Source: Pleurocapsales cyanobacterium LEGE 06147 (GTDB lineage: Bacteria > Cyanobacteriota > Cyanobacteriia > Cyanobacteriales > Xenococcaceae). From it: a stretch of 64,000 nucleotides of DNA. Both the position numbers and the translations under genes were made by a program. Shown in pieces: positions 44,983 to 55,476 of this stretch. The stretch is from positions 1 to 64,000 of the forward strand of contig JADEWQ010000002.1 in assembly GCA_015207585.1 (NCBI GenBank), written 5' to 3'. Below the pieces are notes generated by a model. The model saw only the letters and a program-made list of their open reading frames with translations. It made no database searches and was not told the DNA's origin. Numbering within the stretch: position 1 is the stretch's first letter; each line of letters begins with the position of its first letter.

Positions 44983-46518
44983 CTAACTCAACCGGCGAAT
45001 AGCTTCGAGTAGACCTTTAGCTTTGTTGAGAGTTTCTTGATATTCTTTTTCTGGTTCGGAGTCAGCCACTAAACCCGCTCCTGCTTGGACTGATACCAAA
45101 TGGCGGTCGTTTTGCTCGGGACGAACTATCATCGTTCGGATCGTAATGGCACTATTTAGTTGTCCCTCAAAGTCGTAATAGCCATAAACACCTGAATAAG
45201 GACCCCGGCGTTCTGGTTCTAATTCATTAATAATCTCCATTGCCCGAATTTTCGGCGCACCGCTAACAGTTCCCGCTGGAAAGCAGGCTTTGAGTAAGTC
45301 CCAAGCAGTTTTATCTGGTTCTAATTCGCCGATGACATTGCTGACAATATGCATCACGTGGGAATAGCGTTCTATTACCATTAATTCATCTACTCGCACG
45401 CTTCCCTTGACGCAGACGCGCCCGAGATCGTTGCGTCCCAAATCGACTAACATGACGTGTTCGGCAATTTCTTTGGGGTCTTGCAATAAATCCTTGGCTA
45501 AAGCTTCATCTTCGGTTCCCGTGTTACCTCTGCGTCTAGTTCCAGCAATAGGACGCAAAGTTGCTTTGATTTTGCTATTTTCCAACCGTTCTGCTTTAAC
45601 CATTACTTCTGGAGATGAGCCAATAATTTGCCAATCCCCAAACTGATAATAAGCCATGTAGGGAGAAGGATTGATCGAGCGTAGAGAACGGTAAAGATTG
45701 AAGGGATGACCGGTATAAGTTGTGGATAGCCTTTGAGAGAGGACAACTTGAAAGATATCTCCCGCACGGATGTAGTCTTTAGCTTTCTTTACATTTTCAC
45801 AAAATAGCTCTTTTGGCGTATTGCTAGAGTAGGCTAATTCCTCGTCATCTTGCTGGCTAGTTGGGGCTGTCTCTCTCCATTCCAGAGATTTGGCTTCTAT
45901 TGGCAGAGGTAATTGCAGCTTGAGTACCAGTTTGGCAACGCGATCGCAAGCATTCTGATAAGCTTGTTGTAAATCTACCGTTCGATCTTGTAAATCGGCG
46001 TAGGCGATCGCCCAAATTTTTCGCTTGACCTGATCGAAAATAATCAAGTTGTCTATTTGCAGCCAAACGCCATCAGGCAAATCGGTTTCAGCAGCTCGAT
46101 ACACCGATACTTTCGGTTCGATCCAACGAATTAGTTCGTAGCCCCAAAAACCGAATAAACCGCCTATTCCTGGTGGTAGTTCGGGCAATTTTACCGGATG
46201 GATTGATTCTAGACAGCGAGCGAGAATATCGAAGGGATTACCTGTAAATCGTTCTAGCGAGCCATCTCGGCGTGTTTGCGTGGTGATTTCTTCTCTAGCT
46301 TCTAATATCCAGACCGGATCGCAACCCAAAAAACTGTAGCGACCGAGTTTTTCTCCTCCTTCCACCGACTCGAGTAAGAAACTGTAGGGCTGACCGACAC
46401 AAACTTTATACCAGGCAGAAACCGGGGTTTCTAGATCGGCGACCAACTCTTGATATACGGGGATGAAGTTTCCTTGCCGGGCTAAGTCAGAAAATTGAGT
46501 AAAACTGGGGAAAATCAT
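44983..46518 (-). CDS. trpE: Anthranilate synthase component I
   Basis: The 511-residue enzyme makes anthranilate from chorismate, the first step of tryptophan synthesis. Conserved blocks are PIAGTRRRG, VDLGRNDLGRVC, TVSGAPKIRAMEII and GPYSGVYGYYDFEG near the active site. The ATG at 46518 (MIFPSFTQFSDLA) is chosen; a TTG at 46542 would add eight residues. psaD lies directly upstream on the same strand. The psaD-trpE linkage is also known in Synechocystis PCC 6803 (slr0737-slr0738). The glutaminase partner is not in the window. Confidence 0.95.
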   Translation of the reverse strand: MIFPSFTQFSDLARQGNFIPVYQELVADLETPVSAWYKVCVGQPYSFLLESVEGGEKLGRYSFLGCDPVWILEAREEITTQTRRDGSLERFTGNPFDILARCLESIHPVKLPELPPGIGGLFGFWGYELIRWIEPKVSVYRAAETDLPDGVWLQIDNLIIFDQVKRKIWAIAYADLQDRTVDLQQAYQNACDRVAKLVLKLQLPLPIEAKSLEWRETAPTSQQDDEELAYSSNTPKELFCENVKKAKDYIRAGDIFQVVLSQRLSTTYTGHPFNLYRSLRSINPSPYMAYYQFGDWQIIGSSPEVMVKAERLENSKIKATLRPIAGTRRRGNTGTEDEALAKDLLQDPKEIAEHVMLVDLGRNDLGRVCVKGSVRVDELMVIERYSHVMHIVSNVIGELEPDKTAWDLLKACFPAGTVSGAPKIRAMEIINELEPERRGPYSGVYGYYDFEGQLNSAITIRTMIVRPEQNDRHLVSVQAGAGLVADSEPEKEYQETLNKAKGLLEAIRRLS

Positions 46519-46629
46519 GGTAGGCGATCGCGCGATTAGCAATTGAGAACTAGAGATTAGGTCATAAAAGATATTATCACCCAGTCTCCAGTTCCCTCAT
46601 TATTTTTTTCCCGTCTCCAGTAGCACTAA

Positions 46630-47064
46630 TTAAACGTCGTAAGGAGCTTTGCCAGAGAACTTCAGAGTTGCTGGTTCGGGATTGTCACCAATCTTCCTTT
46701 CAATTTTGCCAACATAGGGACGACCCTCGTTGACTGTTTCGGGGAAGACACCATCTGCCGGATGGATATAGACAGTTTCCCCATTGGGAAAGATACGGTA
46801 AATTTTATAGTCAGTGATTTTGGGTTTAAATTTAGTTCTGAGTTGTCTGCCTAAAGCCAAACATTGTTCTTTACGGGATAGATAAAGAAGGTTTTCACCT
46901 TCATTCATAATAGCCGCGCCGCCAGTAGGCATTTCAAACACTTGTTCTTTAGGACTCGTCCAAGTAATTGCATATTTTTCTTCTACCTCTGCTTTAGTGA
47001 GCAAGCCGCCAGTGCTGCCACCAAATTTGGGTGGTTGTCCAGATAGTTTAATGTCTTCTGCCAT
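46630..47064 (-). CDS. psaD: Photosystem I subunit II (PsaD)
   Basis: This 144-residue stromal subunit of photosystem I forms the ferredoxin docking site. The family signature is unmistakable: [35 protein letters not shown] and [14 protein letters not shown]. Length is normal. It is 111 bp before trpE and probably cotranscribed with it. Confidence 0.98.
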   Translation of the reverse strand: MAEDIKLSGQPPKFGGSTGGLLTKAEVEEKYAITWTSPKEQVFEMPTGGAAIMNEGENLLYLSRKEQCLALGRQLRTKFKPKITDYKIYRIFPNGETVYIHPADGVFPETVNEGRPYVGKIERKIGDNPEPATLKFSGKAPYDV

Positions 47065-47163
47065 AAGAAAATTTCTCTCAAAGGTATTTCTTTAGGTATG
47101 TAGGGAATGCTATCACTGAGTTCAACCTCTTTTGATGGCTCTGTCAAGAACTGTAACAGTTTG

Positions 47164-49248
47164 TTAGTTTTTGCTTTGTCTATTTGGACCTCGTTTTTTT
47201 TTGCGACCATTTTTGGTGGTTTTGGATTTCGAGTCAGAGGACGATTGATTGTCAGTGGTAGGGGAAGAAGTAAATATAGGAATAGTGAAATGGAATTGGC
47301 TACCTTGGTTTTTACCTGCTGATTCTGCCCAAATTTCTCCACCCCAACCGCTGACAATTTGGCGACAAATAGCTAATCCCAGACCAGTTCCGCCCGTACT
47401 ACGCCGCAATGCTCCTTCTTCCTGATAGAAACGGTCAAAAACTCGATCGAGACGTTGGGGTTCGATTCCTCTGCCCGTATCGGCTATAGTAACTTCTAAA
47501 CTGCCAGAGCCATTAGTTTGGGCATCAATAGTAATTTGACCTTCAGCATTGGTAAATTTGCAGGCATTATCTAATAATTTTGCCAATACTTCCACTAACC
47601 ATTCGCCATCAGCTTCTACAAGAGGTAATTTTGTCGAAGTCCAATTGCGAATTGGGGGGAGCTTTTCTTCCCGCAGGCGCGAGCGTACATTGCTTATTGC
47701 TAGCTCGACGCACTCAGCTAGAGATAGAGGTTCAACATTCCACTCGATCCGTCCGCTTTCTAGCCGAGAAAGGGTTAAAAAGTCCTGGATGAGTTGTCGC
47801 ATCCTTTCGGAATCAGCTAGAGCGGTATTGAGCATTATCTGGCGCAATTCTGGGGACATGTCTGGTTCGCTAGCCAAACTTTCAAGGCAAACCTGAATGG
47901 TAGATAGAGGAGTCCTGAGTTCGTGACCAGTGATGGCGACTAAATTAGAGCGGGTACGGTCTAGAGCTTCTAGCTGTTCGTTGAGGTCTTCGAGGTTAGC
48001 ATAGGCTTCTGCTTGAATCAAGGCTACTCCGATTTGGGTAGCGACAGCATCTACTAAAGCTACATCCTCTGATTTCCAGACAATTGGTACGGGTTCGCAA
48101 TGATGTAACTCTACCATACCCAAAAGCCTATCTTTATACAGAACGGGCACTAATAACCAAGAGAAAATAGAACAATTTTGCACGAGGTTTTGCAGGTATT
48201 GTTCCTTTTCTTTACTTCTCGATTGTTGATTTATGCGGGGATCTTTATTGGTATGGTCAATACTAAGAGCTTCCCGTAATTCTACTACTTCTTTAAATAA
48301 GGGGTTCTCTTCTAACTGCCAACTCCTTCCTTTAATAGAATTAATACCCGGACGAATAAATTCGTGATTAATCGTTGCAGTAGCATCAGTTTCACTACAG
48401 CGATAAACAACACAGCGACAGACTCCCAATCCTTCTCCTAGCTTTTGAACTGCCACTCGCAAAATTTCTTCTATATCCAGCGAGCGACGAATAGCAGCGG
48501 TTACAGAGTTGAGCAGTTGTTCTTTTTGTTGTTTAATTGCTAAAGATTTATTAGCTTTGAGCAACTTGTATTGACCCGCCTGGAGATAAGTAACCAGCCT
48601 TTGGACAAAAGGGTCGGGATTAGCCAGAGGAGAGTCTGAAGTTACCGATTGCTTTGATTTGAGCGATTTTTTTGGTGCTGAAGTTTGAGAAAGCAAATAT
48701 TGTTGACGAGCTTGTTCGATTTTATTTTGTAGTTCTGGTCGATAGATAAGAATGCGCTCTAAAAGAATTTTTGCTGCTTTAATACTTACTTGTCGGTCAA
48801 ACGTCCAAATTCCTTCGAAGCGGCGGCTAGCATCTATCGCCGAACTAATTTTGTCATCCACAGTCGAGGTCAATTTTTCTCGACAGATCAAACAACTAGC
48901 ATAATGCTGTCCGATAATTATTAGATGCCACTCTTGTGCCAGAACATCTGTTGGCTCAAAGGCAACCGTCTCGTAAACATGAGAACTATGTTTAAAATCT
49001 GTTTCTGGAGAAGCCAATACGTACACCTGGTCGCTCGTGTTAGCAATGCGTCGATAGCGATGAGCTTCCTGACGATAAAAGCGTTCTCGTTGAAAACTAG
49101 CAATTACTAGTGGATTATCCGAACCAGCCAGTACCCGATCTTCCATTGCGTGAGACAAGGCAGTAAGAGAAGATTTGAAGTACATTTGTGGTCGCCAACT
49201 AGGAAAAGATTGCAGCAGTTCTACCACCACAGATTTAGAGATGCTCAT
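47164..49248 (-). CDS. DICT-domain sensor histidine kinase
   Basis: The 694-residue kinase has an N-terminal DICT sensory domain (about 1-160, with AHRYRRIANTSDQVYVLAS), a GAF domain (about 250-420), and HisKA with the phospho-acceptor in AITGHELRTPLSTIQ (about 435-450). The HATPase domain has TIADTGRGIEPQRLDRVFDR and STGGTGLGLAICRQIV. The end is basic and low-complexity. No membrane helix is seen, so it is a soluble sensor. No response regulator is adjacent. DICT domains are often found in light or diguanylate-linked signalling, but the signal here is unknown. Confidence 0.93.
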   Translation of the reverse strand: MSISKSVVVELLQSFPSWRPQMYFKSSLTALSHAMEDRVLAGSDNPLVIASFQRERFYRQEAHRYRRIANTSDQVYVLASPETDFKHSSHVYETVAFEPTDVLAQEWHLIIIGQHYASCLICREKLTSTVDDKISSAIDASRRFEGIWTFDRQVSIKAAKILLERILIYRPELQNKIEQARQQYLLSQTSAPKKSLKSKQSVTSDSPLANPDPFVQRLVTYLQAGQYKLLKANKSLAIKQQKEQLLNSVTAAIRRSLDIEEILRVAVQKLGEGLGVCRCVVYRCSETDATATINHEFIRPGINSIKGRSWQLEENPLFKEVVELREALSIDHTNKDPRINQQSRSKEKEQYLQNLVQNCSIFSWLLVPVLYKDRLLGMVELHHCEPVPIVWKSEDVALVDAVATQIGVALIQAEAYANLEDLNEQLEALDRTRSNLVAITGHELRTPLSTIQVCLESLASEPDMSPELRQIMLNTALADSERMRQLIQDFLTLSRLESGRIEWNVEPLSLAECVELAISNVRSRLREEKLPPIRNWTSTKLPLVEADGEWLVEVLAKLLDNACKFTNAEGQITIDAQTNGSGSLEVTIADTGRGIEPQRLDRVFDRFYQEEGALRRSTGGTGLGLAICRQIVSGWGGEIWAESAGKNQGSQFHFTIPIFTSSPTTDNQSSSDSKSKTTKNGRKKKRGPNRQSKN

Positions 49249-49422
49249 CTATGTTTTTTCTCTGTCTTAACAAACGCAGCATCGGTAATTAACTCGCCTA
49301 AAGCTTGAGGGAGTTCGACGTTAAATTAGATAAAGAATTGAATTTCGTCAATTTCGGGCGATCGCCTTTTGTGCGAGTAGTTTACTCCTATGAACATCCT
49401 ACAAAAAATTGATGGTCAAACT

Positions 49423-50169
49423 TTAACCGAGTGGTTGTTGATTGGGTACGCCAATAGCACGAGGAAAATTCTCTGGGGTAGAAGAGTGTTTGCGCAGATA
49501 GATACAGTGACGAATGCTTTTAGTTAAGGGAGTTTTCCAACTCCTGACCAACTCGATTTTGCTACCCAGTTGCTCGGCAGCCGACTCTAACGTCAGACGA
49601 TCCGCCTCACTCCAATGACCTCGATAGAGTATAACCATGCCCCCAATCTTAACTAGGGGAACGGCGTATTCTGCACAAACCGGAGCCTGACCTACAGCCC
49701 TAATTAAAGCTAAATCATACCTTTCTCGATGTAATTTCTGCTGACCTACTGCTTCTGCTCTACCAAATAAAGTTCGGACATTGCCAATTTCTAACTCCGT
49801 CACTAGAGTTTCTAAAAAAGCCACTTTTTTGCGAGTAGAATCGAGTAAAGTCACGGTCCAATGAGGAAAGGCGATCGCCACTGGCAAACCAGGAAAACCC
49901 GCTCCCGTACCGATATCTATAGTACTTAAGGGTTTTTGCTTCTCATTGTCTTCCAGCCAATTACTCACTCCTGATAGAGAATCCCAAAGATGTTTTTCCC
50001 AGAAATCCTCTGGCGCAGTAATACGAGTGAGATTGAGCAGGCGATTGCCCGAGACAATTTTGGTATGAAGTCGCTGAAATTGTTGCTGTTGCTCTTCAGG
50101 CTGCCATTGAAGGGTTTCGTACCAAATTTCCTTCATTAAAGGCAGCTCGCGAGTTTTACTCTGCTCCAT
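49423..50169 (-). CDS. rsmG: 16S rRNA (guanine-527-N7) methyltransferase
   Basis: The enzyme methylates G527 of 16S rRNA. Seen are NRLLNLTRITAPEDFWEKH, the SAM motif TIDIGTGAGFPGLPVAIAF and LLDSTRKKVAFL. About 248 residues are read from the ATG at 50169. Starts at 50184 (TTG), 50178 or 50136 are possible because the gene overlaps the end of the ABC ATPase gene, to which it is translationally coupled. Confidence 0.94.
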   Translation of the reverse strand: MEQSKTRELPLMKEIWYETLQWQPEEQQQQFQRLHTKIVSGNRLLNLTRITAPEDFWEKHLWDSLSGVSNWLEDNEKQKPLSTIDIGTGAGFPGLPVAIAFPHWTVTLLDSTRKKVAFLETLVTELEIGNVRTLFGRAEAVGQQKLHRERYDLALIRAVGQAPVCAEYAVPLVKIGGMVILYRGHWSEADRLTLESAAEQLGSKIELVRSWKTPLTKSIRHCIYLRKHSSTPENFPRAIGVPNQQPLG

Positions 50170-50842
50170 TATCTTCATTGTCAATTGTTAGTTTTGAATG
50201 ACTTAAACTGTTTGGTTCGACAAATTTTAATTCTCCTCGGTCGATCGACCAACAGCGATCGGCAATTTGCGTTAATTCTCCAGCATCATGAGTAACAATT
50301 AGTAGTGTCCAATGTTCCTTCAGTTTGGCGAGCAATTTGGTCAACTGGCGACGCATCGACCAATCCAATCCCGCTGTCGGTTCATCTAACATTAAAATAT
50401 TTGGTTGGCGAATTAGTTGTACTGCTAGGGCAAGACGACGCTGTTGACCGCCGCTAAGAGCATGGGGAGAGGTGTTAAAGGCAACATGGTCTAATCCTAC
50501 TTCTGCTAAAGCTTCTTTGACTCTTGTTGTTCCTAACTCCGGATGACCCAAGCGTAACTCTTCTAAAATAGTACTGCCGCAAAAATGTCGTTCGGGAAAC
50601 TGAAAGACAATCCCTCCGAGTTGTTGTAGGTGGAGAGAGGTTAGTTCTTGAGTATGCCAGTAAATATTGCCTCCCGTTCTCTCTGCCAGTCCAGCTAAAA
50701 TTTCCAGTAGGGTAGTTTTACCCGAACCGGAAGGACCGACGATCAAACCAAGTTCTTGGCATGCTAATTCTAAATTAATTTTTTTCAGAATAGGAGTAGG
50801 TGTAGCAGGGGGATGATAAATCAAATTATCGAGACAAAGCAT
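50156..50842 (-). CDS. ABC transporter ATPase (ECF/CbiO-like)
   Basis: The 228-residue nucleotide-binding protein has Walker A GPSGSGKTTL, signature ALSGGQQRRLALAV and Walker B ILMLDEPTAGLDWS, with a Q-loop VFQFPERHF typical of CbiO/EcfA ATPases. No permease gene is adjacent, so the transported substrate is unknown. It overlaps rsmG at the 3' end. Confidence 0.9.
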   Translation of the reverse strand: MLCLDNLIYHPPATPTPILKKINLELACQELGLIVGPSGSGKTTLLEILAGLAERTGGNIYWHTQELTSLHLQQLGGIVFQFPERHFCGSTILEELRLGHPELGTTRVKEALAEVGLDHVAFNTSPHALSGGQQRRLALAVQLIRQPNILMLDEPTAGLDWSMRRQLTKLLAKLKEHWTLLIVTHDAGELTQIADRCWSIDRGELKFVEPNSLSHSKLTIDNEDNGAE

Positions 50843-51056
50843 TAATTAATCAATTATTCGAAATTCGGATCGACTAAACTAGGAAAAGAGCAAACAATCC
50901 ATCGCGACTGAGGAAACATCGAGAGAATTTGAATCTTTCTAATTTCCTATCGCCCTAGATTATAGCTATACGCAATATAGCTAATCGCGTCTCCAAAGAC
51001 AGGAACTAGCTAATTTAATCTTACGTCAGATACCCTAACTCTAGCGATCGCCTTAC

Positions 51057-51998
51057 ATGAATCAGATGACCTCAATCGCTTCTTGGAAAAAGTTTTCACT
51101 GACACTATCTGTTGCTGCTGCTGTTATTTTTACTTTTGGCAATCGTCCTCTTCTTGCGGCAGATCCTTTCAGAACTAATAATGTCCGGGATATTGGCGAG
51201 CATACAGAAGCTGCTTTTAAGACAATTTTTTTGCAGGGAGATTACAAAGCAGTTAACGGCGACCTTAATTTGGCAGAATCGGAGGAAGCAAGCGAACCCC
51301 TCGCTCATGCCATGAAAGGTTCTTTGGCTTTTACAGAGGAAGATTGGGAAACTCTCAAGGTTTATGCTTTAAAAACTTTAGAAACTGCAGAAGCTTTAAA
51401 AGCTACAGATCCTTTGCGCGGTAATCTTTATTTAGCTGTCGGTCACTTCTTGGATGGAACTTATATTTATGAAAAAGAGGGAGCCTTCGGAGCAATTCAG
51501 AAATTACAACAAGTTTTTAGATACTTTGATGCTGCAGAAAGTATCGATCCTAACGATCCGGAATTAAATTTGATCAAAGGATATATGGATTTACTTTTAG
51601 CAGTAAATCTACCTTTTTCTAGTCCAGAACAGGCGATCGCTCGGTTTGAGAAATATGCTGCTCCCAACTACTTAGTCGAGCGCGGATTGGCTGTCGCTTA
51701 TCGGGATTTAAAACAGTACGACAAAGCTTTAGTATCTGTAGACAAGGCATTACAAGTTGCTCCAGAAAATCCAGAACTTTATTATCTCAAAGGTCAAATC
51801 TTAAGAAAAATAGGCAAAGAACAAAAGAATCTTTTAGTTCTAGAAGAGGCTATAGTTCATTTCGAACAAGCCATGCATAAATCCGAACAATTACCTCGAT
51901 TTGTAGTCAAACCCCTGACAAGAGAACTAAGACAAACTCATGAAAGTATAGCGGAAATTCGAGCTGAGTCTGCAACTAGTGCCGCTGCGCGAAAGTAA
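51057..51998 (+). CDS. Sll0314/Alr1548-type TPR protein, exported
   Basis: The 313-residue protein has an N-terminal signal peptide (LSVAAAVIFTFGNRPLLAA). TPR-like helices follow, the clearest being KQYDKALVSVDKALQVAPEN and the unit after it (residues about 215-285). The family is conserved in cyanobacteria and its role is not established. It should be periplasmic or lumenal. The start is the ATG at 51057; Met4 is possible. Confidence 0.85.
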   Translation: MNQMTSIASWKKFSLTLSVAAAVIFTFGNRPLLAADPFRTNNVRDIGEHTEAAFKTIFLQGDYKAVNGDLNLAESEEASEPLAHAMKGSLAFTEEDWETLKVYALKTLETAEALKATDPLRGNLYLAVGHFLDGTYIYEKEGAFGAIQKLQQVFRYFDAAESIDPNDPELNLIKGYMDLLLAVNLPFSSPEQAIARFEKYAAPNYLVERGLAVAYRDLKQYDKALVSVDKALQVAPENPELYYLKGQILRKIGKEQKNLLVLEEAIVHFEQAMHKSEQLPRFVVKPLTRELRQTHESIAEIRAESATSAAARK

Positions 51999-52244
51999 AA
52001 ATTCAAAACTCAAAAGGCAAAAGTTAAAAGAACAGTCAATAATTGATAATTAATAATCCGAAATGGGGTCAGCCGAAGGCGGTGACGTGCAGTCTTGGGA
52101 GGGGCTATCTCTTGAATTCAATTCAATAGTGCGGAATGCATTCCTTGGCGGTGAGGGTCGAAGCCAGATCGGCGGAATACCTCGACCCGTCCGAGTTCCG
52201 GCTTCCGCCTGGTTTATAAGCCCCGTTCCGCCGTGAGACGGACA

Positions 52245-52286
52245 GGGCGTACGAGGTCTGCCGTCGTACGGCAGACACAGCCCCTC
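52245..52286. repeat. Hairpin element with constant flanks, copy B
   Basis: GGGCGTACGAG (52245-52255), a perfect 9-3-9 hairpin GTCTGCCGT-CGT-ACGGCAGAC (52256-52276) and ACAGCCCCTC follow in order. The flanks equal those at 42127, while the hairpin sequence is different. It lies in a GC-rich repeat patch (52060-52290) within the 630-bp gap before clpB. Confidence 0.8.
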
Positions 52287-52304
52287 GCCTGCTTGGACTT
52301 CGTT

Positions 52305-52410
52305 AAGCTAACCCATTGAAATGGGTTTGAGCTTTGAGCCGGAACTTTAGTTCTCGGCAAACTTGAACGTTGAGGAGGAAAACCAACCTACTCTGGTAGG
52401 GGTTTCCTCC
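52305..52410. repeat. REP-like hairpin cluster before clpB
   Basis: ACCCATT-GA-AATGGGT (about 52312), then the GGAACTTTAGTTCTCG hairpin, then a long stem GGAGGAAAACC...CCTAC-TCTG-GTAGG...GGTTTCCTCC (52374-52410). It resembles the hairpins at 10704 and 21432. Confidence 0.6.
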
Positions 52411-52449
52411 CTAAATTAGGTTATTTGAACTATTACAATTACAATAACA

Positions 52450-52469
52450 ATGATGACAACAGTCATCAT
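52450..52469 (+). other. Perfect 8-bp stem-loop in clpB leader
   Basis: ATGATGAC-AACA-GTCATCAT lies about 160 bp before the clpB start. It could belong to the clpB 5' leader. No CIRCE element is visible from 52290 to 52632. Confidence 0.4.
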
Positions 52470-52632
52470 CTATTGCGATTTTCAGTTGAGAGCAATAGAT
52501 TCTTCTTTTGAAAACAAAAAAAAAGGGGAAAGGAAATTTTTCTAAATAATAACCTTTTCCTCAGCAGCAAAAATATATAAATTAATTTTTTTTAGTTGTA
52601 ATTATTGTTTTATTGATAATTAGGAAGAGGAA

Positions 52633-55248
52633 ATGCAACCGACTAATCCACAAAAATTTACAGAAAAAGCATGGCAAGCAATAGTCCGTACTTCAGATAT
52701 TGCCAAACAAAATAAACATCAACAAATAGAAAGCGAACACCTGCTTAAATCCTTAATTGAAGAAGAGGGACTGGCTACCAGTATCTTCAACAAAGCCGAT
52801 ATCAGCGTGCAACGACTGCGGGATAAAACCGATGAATTTATTAATCGTCAACCAAAGGTAACTAATGTAGGCGATTCTGTTTATCTGGGCAGAAGTTTAG
52901 ACACTTTGCTAGACCGAGCAGAAAATTTTCGCCAAGAGTTTGGTGACGAATATATCTCGATCGAGCATCTAATTTTAGCTTATGCCAAAGACGATCGCTT
53001 CGGTCGCAAACTCTTTCAAGAATTTGGTTTGACGGAAAATAAACTGAGGGAAATTATTAAGCAGGTAAGGGGTAGCCAAAAAGTGAGCGATCAAAACCCA
53101 GAAGGCAAATATCAAGCTTTAGAAAAATATGGTCGCGAACTAACTCAATTAGCCAGAGAAGGAAAACTCGATCCGGTGATCGGTCGTGATGAAGAGATTC
53201 GTCGCACGGTCCAAATTCTCTCCCGTCGCACTAAAAATAATCCCGTTCTGATTGGCGAACCTGGTGTGGGTAAAACTGCCATCGTCGAGGGATTAGCCCA
53301 ACGGATTGTCAACCGCGACGTACCCGAATCATTGCGCGATCGCAAACTAGTTGCCCTGGATATGGGTGCTTTAATTGCTGGGGCAAAATATCGCGGCGAA
53401 TTTGAAGAACGCCTCAAAGCTGTCTTGAAAGAAGTGACCGAATCTCAGGGACAGTTCATCATGTTTATTGACGAGATTCATACCGTAGTTGGCGCGGGGG
53501 CAACCCAAGGGGCAATGGATGCAGGTAACTTACTCAAACCGATGTTGGCACGGGGAGAGTTGCGCTGTATTGGTGCTACGACCCTAGATGAATATCGCAA
53601 GTATATTGAGAAAGATGCTGCCTTAGAAAGACGTTTCCAAGCAGTATTAGTAGACGAACCCAGTGTAGTGGATACTATCTCCATTCTGCGGGGCCTCAAA
53701 GAACGCTATGAAGTCCACCACGGAGTCAAAATCTCCGATACAGCTTTAGTGGCAGCCGCTACTCTGTCCAATCGCTACATTAGCGATCGCTTTTTACCCG
53801 ACAAGGCAATTGACTTAGTAGACGAGGCGGCGGCAAAGTTAAAGATGGAGATTACCTCCAAACCAGAAGAACTCGACGAAATCGACCGCAAAATCCTTCA
53901 GTTGGAAATGGAACGTCTCTCCCTACAAAAAGAAGAGGACGAACTTTCCCGCGAGAGATTAGCTCGATTGGAAAAGGAATTGGCTAATCTTAAAGAAGAA
54001 CAAGCTCGATTATCTGCTCAATGGCAATCGGAAAAAGAGATCATCGACCAAATTCAGACTCTTAAAGAAGAGATCGACCGGGTTAATGTCGAAATTCAAC
54101 AAGCAGAACGAGATTACGACCTCAATCGCGCTGCCGAGTTACGTTATGGCAAGCTAACCGACTTGCAACGACAAGTCAAGGAAATTGAAGGCAAGCTGGA
54201 AGAAAGACAAACTACGGGGAAATCTCTTTTGCGAGAAGAGGTTACCGAATCCGATATTGCCGAAATTATCTCGAAATGGACGGGAATTCCCATTAGCAAA
54301 TTAGTAGAGTCGGAAAAAGAAAAACTTCTCCATCTCGAAGAAGAACTGCACCAAAGAGTCATCGGACAAGATGAAGCAGTTAGTGCAGTAGCCGATGCAA
54401 TTCAGCGTTCTCGCGCCGGATTGGCCGATCCCCAACGTCCTACTGCTAGCTTTATCTTCCTCGGTCCCACGGGGGTGGGTAAAACGGAACTGGCTAAAGC
54501 CTTAGCGGCAAATCTGTTTGACACCGAAGATGCCTTAGTACGCATCGATATGTCTGAATATATGGAGAAACATAGCGTTTCCCGGTTGGTAGGGGCACCT
54601 CCAGGATATATCGGTTACGAAGAAGGAGGACAATTAACCGAAGCTATTCGCCGTCGTCCCTATTCTGTCATTCTCTTCGACGAAATCGAAAAAGCGCACA
54701 ACGATGTTTTCAACATCATGCTACAAATCCTCGATGACGGACGGTTGACCGACTCTCAAGGTCGTACGGTAGATTTTAAAAACACCATTATCATCATGAC
54801 CAGTAATATTGGTTCTCAGTACATTCTCGATATCGCTGGCGATGATACTCGGTATGAGGAAATGCGATCGCGAGTTATGGATGCGATGCGCAATAGCTTC
54901 CGACCCGAATTTCTCAACCGCATCGACGAAATCATTATCTTCCATGCTTTACAAAAATCGCAGTTGCGGGAAATTGTCAAGCTTCAGATACAACGTCTAG
55001 AAGAACGGTTAGCAGACCAAAAACTGTCTCTGAAGATGTCGGACGCAGCATTAGACTTCTTAGCCGAAATCGGTTACGACCCAGTTTATGGTGCAAGACC
55101 CTTAAAGCGGGCAGTACAAAGATACTTAGAAACTGCCATTGCTAAAGCGATTCTGCGGGGCGAATTCAAAGGTGGCGACACTATCTTCGTCGATGTAGAA
55201 GACGAACGCTTGACCTTGAAGCGAGTGCCTATAGAGATGCTGACTTAA
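52633..55248 (+). CDS. clpB: ATP-dependent disaggregase ClpB
   Basis: The 871-residue Hsp100 chaperone rescues aggregated proteins together with DnaK. It has a Clp N-domain (1-145) and a first AAA+ module with [13 protein letters not shown] and [12 protein letters not shown]. The coiled-coil M-domain (about 410-530) and a second AAA+ module with [14 protein letters not shown] and [14 protein letters not shown] follow. Length and order are complete. The ATG at 52633 follows a GAGGAAA ribosome site. A hairpin downstream at 55320 may end the transcript. Confidence 0.97.
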   Translation: MQPTNPQKFTEKAWQAIVRTSDIAKQNKHQQIESEHLLKSLIEEEGLATSIFNKADISVQRLRDKTDEFINRQPKVTNVGDSVYLGRSLDTLLDRAENFRQEFGDEYISIEHLILAYAKDDRFGRKLFQEFGLTENKLREIIKQVRGSQKVSDQNPEGKYQALEKYGRELTQLAREGKLDPVIGRDEEIRRTVQILSRRTKNNPVLIGEPGVGKTAIVEGLAQRIVNRDVPESLRDRKLVALDMGALIAGAKYRGEFEERLKAVLKEVTESQGQFIMFIDEIHTVVGAGATQGAMDAGNLLKPMLARGELRCIGATTLDEYRKYIEKDAALERRFQAVLVDEPSVVDTISILRGLKERYEVHHGVKISDTALVAAATLSNRYISDRFLPDKAIDLVDEAAAKLKMEITSKPEELDEIDRKILQLEMERLSLQKEEDELSRERLARLEKELANLKEEQARLSAQWQSEKEIIDQIQTLKEEIDRVNVEIQQAERDYDLNRAAELRYGKLTDLQRQVKEIEGKLEERQTTGKSLLREEVTESDIAEIISKWTGIPISKLVESEKEKLLHLEEELHQRVIGQDEAVSAVADAIQRSRAGLADPQRPTASFIFLGPTGVGKTELAKALAANLFDTEDALVRIDMSEYMEKHSVSRLVGAPPGYIGYEEGGQLTEAIRRRPYSVILFDEIEKAHNDVFNIMLQILDDGRLTDSQGRTVDFKNTIIIMTSNIGSQYILDIAGDDTRYEEMRSRVMDAMRNSFRPEFLNRIDEIIIFHALQKSQLREIVKLQIQRLEERLADQKLSLKMSDAALDFLAEIGYDPVYGARPLKRAVQRYLETAIAKAILRGEFKGGDTIFVDVEDERLTLKRVPIEMLT

Positions 55249-55319
55249 GAATCTTACAGCAGTTTTCAATTGAATAGACTACGTTAACCGCTATGCATTT
55301 ATAAGTTTGCGAGAGTGCG

Positions 55320-55342
55320 CAGCCGGAGCTTGCATCCGGCTG
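55320..55342 (+). terminator. Hairpin after clpB
   Basis: CAGCCGGA-GCTTGCA-TCCGGCTG is a perfect 8-bp stem 70 bp after the clpB stop. There is no T-run directly after it, so termination is only probable. Confidence 0.45.
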
Positions 55343-55427
55343 ACATATCTAAATTTAGTTGTATGAGTTTTTTTTTCGTCATCAAGCTTTTTAGCAACTG
55401 GGGGCGTTAGTTGAAATTAACCTAAAG

Positions 55428-55442
55428 GGTATAATATATACC
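55428..55442 (+). promoter_or_regulatory. Palindrome over the XRE gene promoter
   Basis: GGTATA-ATA-TATACC overlaps a TATAAT box 35 bp before the XRE gene. It would suit autorepression by a toxin-antitoxin XRE protein. Confidence 0.4.
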
Positions 55443-55476
55443 GTATAAAATATAAATATTAACTAGGAGGCAATTA

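Noticed and set aside
46983-47357. A 124-residue minus-strand frame overlapping the kinase 3' end and psaD start
   Set aside because: It has low-complexity content, no family features, and is read out of frame across two well-supported genes.
52290-52632. A CIRCE element for clpB
   Set aside because: I looked for the TTAGCACTC inverted repeat and did not find it.
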